From: Glycine soja
Taxonomy: Eukaryota; Streptophyta; Magnoliopsida; Fabales; Fabaceae
Direction of reading: 5' to 3'
Assembly: GCF_004193775.1 (NCBI RefSeq)
Contig: NC_041003.1
Coordinates: 30,928,263 to 30,992,262 of the forward strand
DNA length: 64,000 bases
The position numbers were made by a program, and so were the translations under genes. The notes beneath the pieces were generated by a model. It did no database searches. It saw only the letters and a list, made by a program, of their open reading frames with translations, and was not told the DNA's origin. This document shows, piece after piece, positions 9,761-19,815 of the stretch (positions are counted from its first letter, which is position 1; each line of letters opens with the position of its first letter).

Positions 9761-12700
9761 TATAGAAAACATATCAAATGAGAACTATTTTTATTGTGAG
9801 AAATGAGGACTATAAATATATAATATTAAATCAAATTTAAATTATCAAAATTAAACAATATATATGCATAACTTTTAGTGTTCATGTGACCACAAACTTT
9901 TAATCTTTTTTGTTAATACTAATTTTTAATCCTAATCATCTATATATAGTTTGTTTGACTAAATTTAAAGTTTTCATTTAGAGTTTTTACTATATATGTT
10001 CCATGTGTGCGCACGCACGTCTAGAAATGCGAGTAGAAGTCAATAATTAATAATACTGCTAAGCATACGTCTAATTAGTTGCATTCACTTTGCCGCGAGT
10101 TAATATTCATTTATTAATACTTCTTTCAAGAAGAGGGGGTATATTTTTTTATCTGTTTAAATTTTGAAAATAAAGCATATATATATATATATTTAAATTC
10201 TAACCATTCGAATATGATATAATAGTCTATATTTATTATATTGCGCTTTCTGTGTGTGTGACGAACTTGGAGGGACGAGGTTAGAGAGCCACATTCTAAA
10301 ATAAATTGTCTCATCCATAAAATATTTAACTAATATTAATAATCGGCGTCTTTTGCAATAACATCATAGTTTGATCATTTAACAATGTCAACCAAAGAAG
10401 CATGGTCTGCGTAATATCCAATGCCGGAAATTCGTGATGTTCACTTCAAAATAAAGCTCAATAATCTATATATAATTTCAAGCCAAATTTGCGATCATCA
10501 TTGTAATCTCAACTTCCTCCATTTATAGATTTAGGCAAAGTGATCATTGCCCATATGGCAAGAACGCCTAAACCTAAACGGCATGGTAAAACTAAAACAT
10601 ATGTAGAGTACTTCGGTTGTTATAAAGGTCAACAGATTAGTGAAGTCAGATCAACTAAAACTACAAAGTTCAATTTCACAATTCTATTTATGTATGAGCT
10701 TCCGGCAGAAACAGTTTATGTGGCAAGGTCACGGTCTAGGATAGGATTAAAAACTTGTTCTTTCCAAAGTTGCCTCTTCTTGGACATTACCTACAATAAG
10801 GGTGTTATATTTCATCTTAGGTGTGGCTTAATTATTACAAGAGTCCACCGAATTATGTACTTATGTCCTAATGCCCATGCCTCTTGGCAAGGCTATTGGG
10901 CAAATAGCTTCTTACGGGAAAAGATCAATTTCATTCAAAATTCTGTGCATTGTCATGTATTGAATCTCAATATTTGGTACCTTATCTTATTATCTTACTA
11001 TAAGAAAGCATATTTTGCCTTGCTAAATGACTTGAGTAATTAAAGCAAGGGACATAAATGGGTGTTGTTCACTTGTTCCTCTCCTTGACTTGCTTCCAAG
11101 GAATGGAGAGAGACCCATTAAATGATATACAGCCCACAGCCACACAAATGTTGTTTCCTGTACGAAAAATTAATTTATAAGGTCTCATCTGAATCTGAAC
11201 CAAGCAATTGGGCTTATGGGATAAACTTTGGATTATACTTGGAAATATTAATTAATAAACTTTTGGAATGGGGAAAGAAAACGAGATGGAGAAAAGCGGC
11301 TATTGCTAACTTTGGGATGGCACCTTGCTCTATCCTTCATTCATTAGTTCCCTAATTTGTGGAAATCATGGGTCATCCCATTTTTCATGTTAATCAATTT
11401 ATCCAAAGTGGGGTCCATGAATCACCCTTTTTTCAGCATCCAAATATAGTAAATCTTGATCAACAGGTTGTGGGAAGCTTTTCCCAATGCTTTCAGTTTC
11501 ATGTGTCAACCATATTGAATCGAAGACTGTGTTGGCCTTGGCCTGGCTTGAACCTGAACCCAAGTTTTCTATTTCCATTGCCTTTGGCTTCCACTATGAC
11601 TGTTCTAGCTTGGCCATTTATGAACTGTGGCTTGTTTGTATTTTTCTGTTTATTTTGGTCACTTTTATTCCTTTTAGTTTATGCATTCGTGAGATTTTGA
11701 TTCTTCAACCTTTTTTTTTTAGTTAAGTATTTATTTTTAAAATGAAGTAAATTTACTTCAATAACTTATTCTCTTTCTTTTTTTTTATTCAAGTATTTGA
11801 TTTGAATGTTATAGGATAGATTTGGGATACAAAATACAGTTTAAAGTTTAAATATTAAAAATTTGGTGAAATTTTGACAAAATTTAAAAGATTTTATAAG
11901 ATGTGAGATTAGGATTGGAAGAGAGGGGATTTTTATTTTAGGTGAAATTTGTCTATTTGTTGTTTTGGTTAATAAATTTTGAATTGGAGAATCTTTAAAA
12001 CAATTTAATAAATTTAACTAATTTGTAAAAATAAGAATGTGATGGTTTTATTTAAAATAAAATTAACAAAAAAATAAATTTAGTTACTTTTAAAATTAGA
12101 GAGGCTCTATTGATTAATTATAAAGTTAAGACAAAATTATACATGATTCAAATTAAAAAGATTAGAAGCACAATTAAACCATTTTCATCAGTAGTATGAT
12201 AACCATGTCTCCTACTTCGTAACTTTGTAATTACTTTTTCAATTGTAGAGATAGACAGGAAGGGAAAACCCTAACAACCAAAAACAAGTTTTGAAAAAAA
12301 TGAGAAGTGAACAATATGTGATATCTTAGTCTTACTAAGGTCTAGTCATGGACTCACAGCAAACACGCAATCGAGTCAGGAGGTTTTTCCCGAGTTTTGA
12401 TTGGCCATTCATTCATTTGGAAACTGTAGATAAAGTTGTCACTGAAAACCGTTTCATTAATTTTCGGTAGTGCATTGACTTCTTGGGGAGGTGTTTACTC
12501 AAATAAGACGAGTTATAAAAGATAAAAATAAAACAAGTTGGGTTTGAGAGGTACTAAAAATGTAAAATAAGGTCTTTATTGAATTCAATGTAAAAAAATT
12601 TAAAAAAATCCTACATTATTGTGTATGTGTTTATATTTATGATGGATTATTTAAAATTACGTTCAATTAACATAATTTTAGATAAATATTGACATGTTTA

Positions 12701-13188
12701 TTTTTATGTTAAAAAATTTATTCTAAATTTAAAATTAGTTGAACTAAAATAATTTTAGGTGAATTTTACAGTAAATCAAAAAAATTATATTGGCTTAGTG
12801 TTTTACTCCTAAATTATTTTAAAATAAAAATATTCAAACATAAATTACTTAACCTTAAAGTCATTTTTAACTACAATTCATTTTACAAAATCAGTTTTAT
12901 AAACATTCACTCAAAAACATACACTATGAATTTCATCCATAAAAAATTAATTTAAAATTATATATAGACTAATGATATGTACATTAATTATATAAAAATA
13001 AATCATTGCTAGAAGAGTGTGTCAATGCTCTTTCTTAATGTCGTATACATTTTATTGATGATGATCTTAGCTTTTGTTACGGTGTAGATCGCGAAGTACA
13101 TAGAATATGAGATTCAAAGGAATGGATGAGAAGATTGAGAGAATTAATTTTGAGAAAGAGTATCTCTATGATTTAGTATGAAATGAGT
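9761..13188. other. AT-rich intergenic DNA, no supported gene
   Basis: A 167-codon open frame at 10540-11043 (+) shows no domain I recognise. It has low-complexity neighbours and no clear splice partners, and I do not call it a gene. Two overlapping frames at 11359-11726 are rich in Phe/Leu and look random. Short (TA) runs occur near 10180. Confidence 0.5.
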
Positions 13189-13198
13189 GTTACTTGTA

Positions 13199-13617
13199 GG
13201 CAAATTGACCAATTTAGGCTCCTTTTAGAAACTTATTCCCAAAAAATGTCTCTAAGTAGCTCAAAAATAGGATTTAAGATTAAAAAAATAGGTGGTTGAA
13301 TCTTAAATCCATTTTTTGGAAAAATAAATTGACCAAATCCCCTTCGGGAATTTGTCAGGGGATTCTTCATTCAATTTCGAGCATTTTAACATATTATGGG
13401 TCTCAAACGGACATTTCGTCATTACGAATGGCGGGACCCGTCACGTGGGCAGTGTCTTGCCATCTTCACTGTCGAGTCCATCAGGTGCTGCCACGTGTCC
13501 AACTCGCATCCTCATTGACGAGTTTCCTCCAAAAACAGCCCCCCTCTAGAAAATATTTCGAAACAATCCCCTTTTGGAAATAAATTTCTAAAAGAAGCCT
13601 AAACTGGTCAATTTGTC
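13199..13617. mobile_element. 419-bp Mutator-type MITE with perfect 10-bp TSD
   Basis: The left end GGCAAATTGACCAATTTAGG and the reverse complement of the right end (GACAAATTGACCAGTTTAGG) match for about 45 bp with a few mismatches. The element is flanked by GTTACTTGTA at 13189-13198 and again at 13618-13627. Terminal inverted repeats with a 9-11 bp duplication are the Mutator superfamily signature. It encodes no transposase; small frames inside are not genes. The interior is GC-richer than the surroundings and carries two CACGTG words (13443 and 13492). Confidence 0.88.
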
Positions 13618-13689
13618 GTTACTTGTATTCAATTACAACTCATGTATTTATAGAGCGACTAATTTGTCCTTTCTTACTATGTGTCGGAT

Positions 13690-14024
13690 TGTTGAAGATA
13701 TACTTTTGTAACTGCATAATATTTTATTTTTCAGTTTTTAAAATAGGATTTAGTAAATAAGTTGGTTTCCTATATTTTAGGAATAAGTCAGTTTTAATGG
13801 ATTAACCTAGTCAATAAGTGGTTCCTATCTTTAAGGAGCAAGTTAGTTTTAATATTCTGTTTTGTTTTGTTAATATCTTGTTATCTAATTAGTTTATCGT
13901 TTGTTATTTATTGTATCGCTGTTGAGAACAATTTGAATTAGAATAGAATAATTCTATTTCCTCCGCATACGTATTGTCTCTCTTCTCTCCTCTGTTTTTT
14001 ATAATTTCCTCCAAAAAACCAACA
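13690..14024 (+). repeat. 5' LTR of the copia element (335 bp)
   Basis: Starts TGTTGAAGATATAC and ends AAACCAACA. It is colinear with 15907-16236. It contains a TTGTTTTG expansion near 13860 absent from the other copy. Confidence 0.9.
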
Positions 14025-14025
14025 A

Positions 14026-14038
14026 TTGATATTAGAGC
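14026..14038 (+). other. Primer-binding site, initiator-tRNA-Met type, diverged
   Basis: TTGATATTAGAGC follows the 5' LTR by one base. The copia consensus in plants is TGGTATCAGAGC, so the site is recognisable with about three changes. Confidence 0.65.
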
Positions 14039-14061
14039 CTTATTCTTACGGGACCTCTACC

Positions 14062-14949
14062 ATGGAAGGTGAAGCAAGTTTTTCCCACATAACTCTTCCA
14101 ATCTTTGATGGAGAGAATTATGACCTTTGGGAAGTGAAAATGCAATCCTACATGGAGTCTTTGGATTTGTGGGATGTTGTGAAAGAGGATTATGAAATAT
14201 ATTCGCTGCCTGAAAATCTCACCATGGCCCAAATTAAAAATCACAAGGAAAGAAAGATGAAGAAGGCAAAGGCGAGGTCATGTTTGTTTACTGGTGTTTC
14301 ACAAATGATATTCATCAGAATTATGACTCTTAAATCACCCAAAGCAATTTGGGATTATCTGAAAGAGGAATACGCTGGAGATGATAGAATACGAAGCATG
14401 CAAGTGCTGAATTTAAGGAGGGAATTTGAGCTTCAAAGTATGCAAGAGTCAGAGACAATCAAAGAATACTCAAACAAATTGTTGAGTATTGCCAACAAGA
14501 TAAAGTTGTTGGGAAGTGATTTTGCTGATTCGAGAATTATAGAGAAAATTTTGGTAACGGTGCCGGAGAGGTATGAAGCATCTATAGCTTCATTGGAGAA
14601 CACAAAGGATCTGTCGAAAATCACATTGGCAGAAGTGCTACATGCCCTGCAAGCTCAAGAGCAGCGAAGGTTGATGAGGCAAGATCGTGTTATCGAAGGT
14701 GCTTTGCCCGCCAAACATCATGAAGTTGATGAAAGTAAAAAGATTTTTTTCAAGAAAAATCAGCCAGCAAGCAGCGAAAATAATGCAAGCAATCAAAACA
14801 AAGGCAAGGATAAAAAGAAAAATTATCCACCTTATCAGCATTGCGGAAAATTGGGTCACCCACCATACAAATGTTGGAAACAGCCAGACGCAAAGTGCAA
14901 CAAGTGCAATCAGCTTGGACACGAAGCTATAATATGCCCAAGTTGTTGA
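14062..14949 (+). CDS. Copia Gag (UBN2-type) with zinc knuckles, stops early
   Basis: The start is chosen at ATG 14062 (MEGEASFSHITLPIFDGENY), which fits the usual copia gag opening; codons before it are PBS. The gag core runs to about residue 200 (W-E-V-K-M-Q and W-D-Y-L-K-E-E-Y patterns). The C-terminus has two zinc knuckles. The first, QHCGKLGHPPYKC, has lost its leading Cys (Tyr present); the second, CNKCNQLGHEAIIC, is complete CX2CX4HX4C. TGA at 14947 ends this piece, but the same frame continues into the protease at 14992. Gag would coat the RNA in particles; here it belongs to a defective element. Confidence 0.8.
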   Translation: MEGEASFSHITLPIFDGENYDLWEVKMQSYMESLDLWDVVKEDYEIYSLPENLTMAQIKNHKERKMKKAKARSCLFTGVSQMIFIRIMTLKSPKAIWDYLKEEYAGDDRIRSMQVLNLRREFELQSMQESETIKEYSNKLLSIANKIKLLGSDFADSRIIEKILVTVPERYEASIASLENTKDLSKITLAEVLHALQAQEQRRLMRQDRVIEGALPAKHHEVDESKKIFFKKNQPASSENNASNQNKGKDKKKNYPPYQHCGKLGHPPYKCWKQPDAKCNKCNQLGHEAIICPSC

Positions 14950-15912
14950 GCAGAGGAAGAAAATTATATTTTTGCTGCAACATGTTATTCGATGAGGAGT
15001 AGTTCTAAATGTTGGTTGATTGATAGTGGTTGTACGAACCACATGACATATGATAAGACTCTATTCAAGGATTTGAAGCCAACTAATGTCTCAAAGGTCA
15101 GAATTGGGAATGGTGGCTATATTCCAATAAAAGGAAAAGGAACTGTTGCAATTTCAACGTGTTCAGGTACCAAATTAATATCAGATGTTCTTTATGTACC
15201 TAACATTGACCAAAACTTGCTAAGTGTAGGTCAATTGATTAAAAAGGGATTTAAAGTGTCCTTTGAATATCAACATTGCTTTATCTATGACATTGCTGGC
15301 CAGGAAGTTCTAAGGGTTAAAATGAAAGGTAAAAGCTTTTCATTTGATCCAGCAGAGGAGGAGCATACAACCTATTTCACTCAAGTCACACCCATGGAAC
15401 TCTGGCACAAGAGACTTGGTCATTGTCATCTTGAAAGAATGCTAAACATGAAAAAAAGGAAATATGCAAAAGAAAATTTGAAGAAGTTTCAAATGGAGGA
15501 ATGCAAATCTGTTAACACACCAATGAATCAAAAGGAGAAGTTCAACAAGGAACAAGGTGTTGATAACATTGATGAAGGATATTATGGGAGCTTGATTGGA
15601 TGTCTAATGTATCTCACTACAACAAGGCCAAACATTCTATTTTCTCAAAAGAACAAAACTGGAATTTTTGTTAACAATCAAGTAGTCATTGCTATTACAA
15701 ACAATCTCGTGTGTCATGGGAAGACTAAATATTTCAACATCAAGTTCTATTATTTGATAAAGATGCAGCAAAGTGAAGAAGTGAACTTAATTTACTGCAA
15801 GTTTAAAGATCAACTGGCTGACATGTTTATAAAGTCACTACCTATCAACAAACTTGAACTCTTAAGGCAAAGAATTGGAGTTTGCAGTTCTAAAAGCAAG
15901 GAGGAGTGTTGA
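14950..15912 (+). pseudogene. Copia pol remnant: protease, pre-integrase, then RT/RNase H tail fused in frame
   Basis: In the gag frame, CWLIDSGCTNHM is the copia protease active site (D-S-G intact). MELWHKRLGHCH at about 15393 is the GAG-pre-integrase motif. At about 15455-15475 the sequence jumps without loss of frame to ECKSVNTPMNQKEKF and GSLIGCLMYLTTTRP, the C-terminal end of RT and the start of RNase H. RNase H tail motifs follow (FKDQLADMFIKSLP). Integrase core and RT catalytic box are missing. The stop TGA lies in the first bases of the 3' LTR. Confidence 0.85.
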
Positions 15913-16236
15913 AGATATACTTTTGTAACTGCATAATATTTTATTTTTCAGTTTTTAAAATAGGATTTAGTAAATAAATTGGTTTCCTATATTTTAGGAG
16001 TAAGTCAGTTTTAATGTATTAACCTAGTCAATAAGTGATTCCTATATTTAAGGAGTAAGTTAGTTTTAATATTCTGTTTTGTTAATATCTTGTTATCTAA
16101 TTAATTTATCTTTTGTTATTTATTGTATCGCTGTCGAGAACAATTTGAATTAGAATAGAATAATTTTATTTATTCTGCATACGTATTGTCTCTCTTCTCT
16201 CCTCTGTTTTTTATAATTTCCACCACAAAACCAACA
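15907..16236 (+). repeat. 3' LTR of the copia element (330 bp)
   Basis: Starts TGTTGAAGATATAC directly after the purine tract and ends AAACCAACA. It is nearly identical to the 5' LTR. Confidence 0.9.
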
Positions 16237-17693
16237 CAGACTACTACTAGCGTCTGCTTGTGCTGGAGTCCCTACTCCCTAGCTACTCCCTTGGGTTGTA
16301 ATGTCGGCTTTGTCGCCTTAGGGTAACAGGCTTTAAGTCGGGTCTTACTCAGATTTTTGACTTAGGGTGATCCTTAGTGTTAAAACAAATTACTATTGGC
16401 AATGATTCCACAACGTGTAAGAATACATATTTATCTGAGTTAAAAGAAAAATACTTATCTAGAGTTAAAAGTATTTTTAACTGTACTTCATCGTTTTTTA
16501 ACCGATAATAAAGCATTTGATAAAGATATGGCGCTATTTTTATTGTTTTTTTTTTTTTTTTGCTAAATGGTGAGACTCACCTTTTGGAAATGAATCGGCT
16601 GATCAACTAAGAATAGTTGAAAAACCAATTAAATATTATCACAAAAAAATAAAAAATAAAAAAACAGACCTAGCTTTACCATTTCGGAATGGGTTCCTGG
16701 AATTTTTGTATTCTTCTCATTTTAATTGAGTTTTCGGTTAGTCTTGAAAATATACTATTTTTATGTAGATAATTTGTTTCCGCACTTTAATATTGGCCAT
16801 TTGTCTCACCTTATATGCCCTTGCGTGAATCATACGTAGTTCAAAAAAACTAGTTGACATGTTTTTAGGAAATGCAGAGAACCGTTTGAAAGATAATTGA
16901 AGAATTCCATATATGTTACCAGTTTAGACTTTTTAAACAGGTCTGGAATCTAGAAGAAAGGAAAAGAGAAAGAAACAACTTTGGAAAAAGAAAAACATTG
17001 AAATAAGAATATCTGAATGTGTCTGTGAGTCAGTGATTGTGCCATTTCTTGCATGATGATATTGATATAAAAATTCAAGTTTGACGCATTATTGGAAGTA
17101 TTCTGGTTTGAGACTTTAACTAATAGAGGTTTCCATCATTCCAATATCCACCTAATTATTCTTGTTATAGATGTTATATTAAATGTGTTTCAATAATAAT
17201 TAATTTCAGATTTCAGATAATTAATTAATTCATGAAATGATATATAAGTCTGAACTTTTATTACCAAGTGATTTTAGAGTTCCGTTTTTATTATTCAGAT
17301 AGACGATCTTGTTTGAAAAAAATAAAATGTTAGACACTAATTATAAGCATATCTTTCCAATATGATTTGAAACTTTATTCATTATGTTGTGACTTCCACT
17401 AAAACCAGGTTGGTACACCCATTCTTTTAATTAAATAAAAAAATCACTAAAAGCTAAGATGTATACAATATTCATGATTCACGTCCAAAAGGGCTTTTGC
17501 ATCATGACAAATGGCCACGTCGAAGTAAGCATAGGTTGAAGAGAAGGAAAAAGAGTAAGGATTTAACTGCATTGCAAAGAGATGAAAAAAATACATTTCG
17601 TGAATCCAAATACATGATAATTGGATTGGGTATATTCAACTCTTATGGGCCTTAGAATTTTTAGAAGTTGGGGGTGTCAATGTCCAACTCAGG
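16237..17693. other. Intergenic DNA, nothing supported
   Basis: AT-rich, with poly-T at about 16545-16561. No domain, splice structure or repeat with clear ends was recognised. Confidence 0.5.
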
Positions 17694-17748
17694 TGAGGAT
17701 TTGAGTGCTGCTAGGTGCACCTAGCAGTTTTGCTGGTGCACCCAGTAA

Positions 17749-18165
17749 TTACTGTGAAAAGGTCATAATGTCCTTCATTAATTTTAAAAAAAAAACGAAA
17801 CCTCTCTCTCTCCCTCCCCGCGTTGGCGCTTCTGCTTCTTCTTCTTTCGGATCAGCTCTCTTCTTCTTCTTCCTGCTTCTTCTTCCTGGTTCTTCCTGCG
17901 CCTTCTTCTTCATTGCTTGCGTGTCTTCTTTGTGCCTCTTCTTCTTCTTCGTTGAGGAGGTTGCCGAGGTAGCTTGCGGTGGTGCTACGAGGAAGCTTCC
18001 GTGAAGAGCAACGGTCGTTGAGGAGGTTTGCGCGTCCACCGTCGAGGTCAGCACCGTGAACCTTACCTTTTTTTGCTCCAGTGTTGCCGGCGATGGCGGA
18101 AAGCGCTGTCGGAAATCGCTGGGAGCTTTACGGATCAAGTGATCCGTAAACATTTTCCTGATCAA
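17749..18165 (-). other. Low-complexity K/E-rich open frame near the left end of the Mutator-like element
   Basis: A 138-codon minus-strand frame rich in Lys/Glu/Arg because the plus strand is TTC/CTT-rich. No domain is recognised. A similar lysine-rich stretch (50950-51055) sits at the matching place in the second element, so it may be a conserved part of the family's subterminal region. I do not claim a protein. Confidence 0.3.
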
Positions 18166-18301
18166 CTTGATCCGGAAGATGCTTACGGATCAAGTTGATC
18201 TGTAAACTACTTGTAAGTAGTTTACAGATCACCTAATCCGTAAGCATCTTCCGGATCAAGTTGATCCAGAAAATGTTTACGGATCACTTGATCCGTAAGG
18301 T
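18126..18301. repeat. Near-perfect 176-bp palindrome (two 87-bp arms, 2-bp loop)
   Basis: The left arm 18126-18212 and right arm 18215-18301 are reverse complements with only a handful of mismatches, meeting at GTAAACTACTT-GT-AAGTAGTTTAC. Each arm itself contains several GGATCAACTTGATCC-type small palindromes. It would extrude as a long hairpin in DNA or RNA. Confidence 0.88.
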
Positions 18302-18372
18302 ATGTTGAGTAGTTTACGGATCACTTGATCCGTAAAATACTCAACATACTTTACGAATCACCTGATCCGTAA
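18129..18372. repeat. Array of about eight GGATCA..TGATCC palindromes, left end of the element
   Basis: Units of form CGGATCAA(C/G)TTGATCCG, or shorter GGATCACTTGATCC, occur about every 30 bp. The same unit appears three times near the right end (22608-22675) and about seven times in the relic at 50526-50720. Subterminal repeats in DNA transposons often bind transposase; that role here is inference. Confidence 0.8.
18300..18349. repeat. Second palindrome, 50 bp (24-bp arms)
   Basis: GTATGTTGAGTAG... meets its reverse complement ...ATACTCAACATAC about a CT centre at 18324-18325, with one mismatch. It begins where the long palindrome ends. Confidence 0.88.
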
Positions 18373-18607
18373 AACTCAATTTGATTTTAATTCAAAAATT
18401 GCCAAATATTATTTGATACCTCTGAATGTATGCTAAATATTTGATAAATAGTGTCATGAATATCTACTGTTTCATACAAATTGCCATGAATGTATGCTAA
18501 TGATTGATATCCCTATAAGCTAACTTCCATGTGCTTCCATATAAGCCAACTTCCATGTACTTCCTTTAACTAAGTTATGACCAATATGATTGATGCAAAT
18601 ACTTGTG

Positions 18608-18795
18608 AGTAACAATCTACAGCTTCTTGTACCTAAATTCATACCTTAGATAACAATCTGCAGCTTCTTGTACCTAAATTAGAGGAGAACAACAATGAAT
18701 AACAATGTGCAGCTTCTTGTACCTAAATCCAAATTAGAGGAGAACAACAATGAATAACAATCTGCAGCTTCTTGTACCTAAATTCATACCTTAGA
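18608..18795. repeat. Tandem repeats CAGCTTCTTGTACCTAAAT
   Basis: AACAATCTGCAGCTTCTTG and the following ACCTAAAT occur four times at irregular 45-60 bp spacing. Between copies 3 and 4 a longer unit (GAGGAGAACAACAATGAAT) is also repeated. The rest of 18380-19815 is non-coding; it also repeats CTTTAACTAAGTTATGACC and, at 19560-19650, a TTGATTTCTTCTTTCTTTGG unit. Confidence 0.7.
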
Positions 18796-19815
18796 TAGAT
18801 GCAAATACTTGCAATTAATGGATTAAACTAGGAAATAGGAATTTGACATGATAGAACTAGGAATTTGGCATGATGGTAGTTTGCTTAGAACCTCTGAGCC
18901 TGTATGTGAAGAAATGCATTTGGAATCATGAACCAACTATCCCAAAACCTGAAGTTATTTAGAACTCTAAGCCACATGGTCGGCTATAATATAATATCAC
19001 AAATGATGAACCAACTATTCCATACAAATGGTTTTATATCAAACTTTAGAGCAATAAGCATTTTGGTCATCAATTAAGCAGCCATTCTATCACCTAATGT
19101 TAATACTAATTCAATTCCCAAAACCCTATCATAATCATCAATTAAATTTCAAAAACTGAAAACATAAAAGTAGAGAAACAAAACACAAATTCTCAATTAA
19201 TAAAAGGGACTTTAAATTTAATCACAACCTCGAGATCCTTGAATTGACTTTGGGCTACACTAAACATTATTTTATCACAACTTGCATGAGATATTAGAAT
19301 GAATCATAAAAACACTTGGTAAACTACTTAATAGTTAATATTTCAATTAATATTGCTTGGGGCTCATAGGAATGCACTTCACTGTCAATATAGGTTGAAC
19401 CAAATGAGTAGTTGTTTCCATTTCTTCCTTTAACTAAGTTATGACCATAGAGGATAGAGTATCCTTAGAAAAGAAATAGCTCATAAAGGATAGAGTATCC
19501 TTTAACTAAGTTATGACCATGTACTTCCTTTATAGGTTGAACCAAATGAATAAGCATAAGGTTGATTTCTTCTTTCTTTGGCTTTGTTCATCTAATATCA
19601 AGAAGATTGATTTCTTCTTTCTTTGGCTTTGTTTATCTAATATCAATAATATTAGGATCCATAATCAATTTCCATTCAATCATATAGTGTACTGAATAAA
19701 AACTAACCCGATAAAAGCATAAAGCGCGACTTTCAGTCAATGAAATTTGCGTTAGACCAATGAAATTTGAGTGAATGAAATGGGTGATTGAATTTGCGTC
19801 ACTCATTTGCAGATC

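Larger units (their letters stand above)
13690..16236 (+). mobile_element. Non-autonomous Ty1/copia retrotransposon, 2547 bp, both LTRs present
   Basis: Two direct LTRs (13690-14024 and 15907-16236) flank one gag-pol frame from which most of integrase and RT has been deleted. A copia-type PBS follows the 5' LTR, and an AGCAAGGAGGAG purine tract precedes the 3' LTR. Flanking 5-mers (CGGAT and CAGAC) do not match, so the target duplication has decayed or a flank was rearranged. The LTRs differ by a 5-bp indel and several substitutions, so the insertion is not recent. Confidence 0.9.

Noticed and set aside
10540..11043. 167-aa plus-strand open frame
   Set aside because: No recognised domain, odd composition, no splice context; about the length expected by chance in 3.4 kb of non-coding DNA.
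13685..16241. Target duplication of the copia element
   Set aside because: CGGAT on the left and CAGAC on the right differ, so no duplication is claimed.
18126..18372. CRISPR-like array
   Set aside because: Repeats are palindromic, spacers are short and themselves inverted, and the setting is a plant transposon with a TSD.
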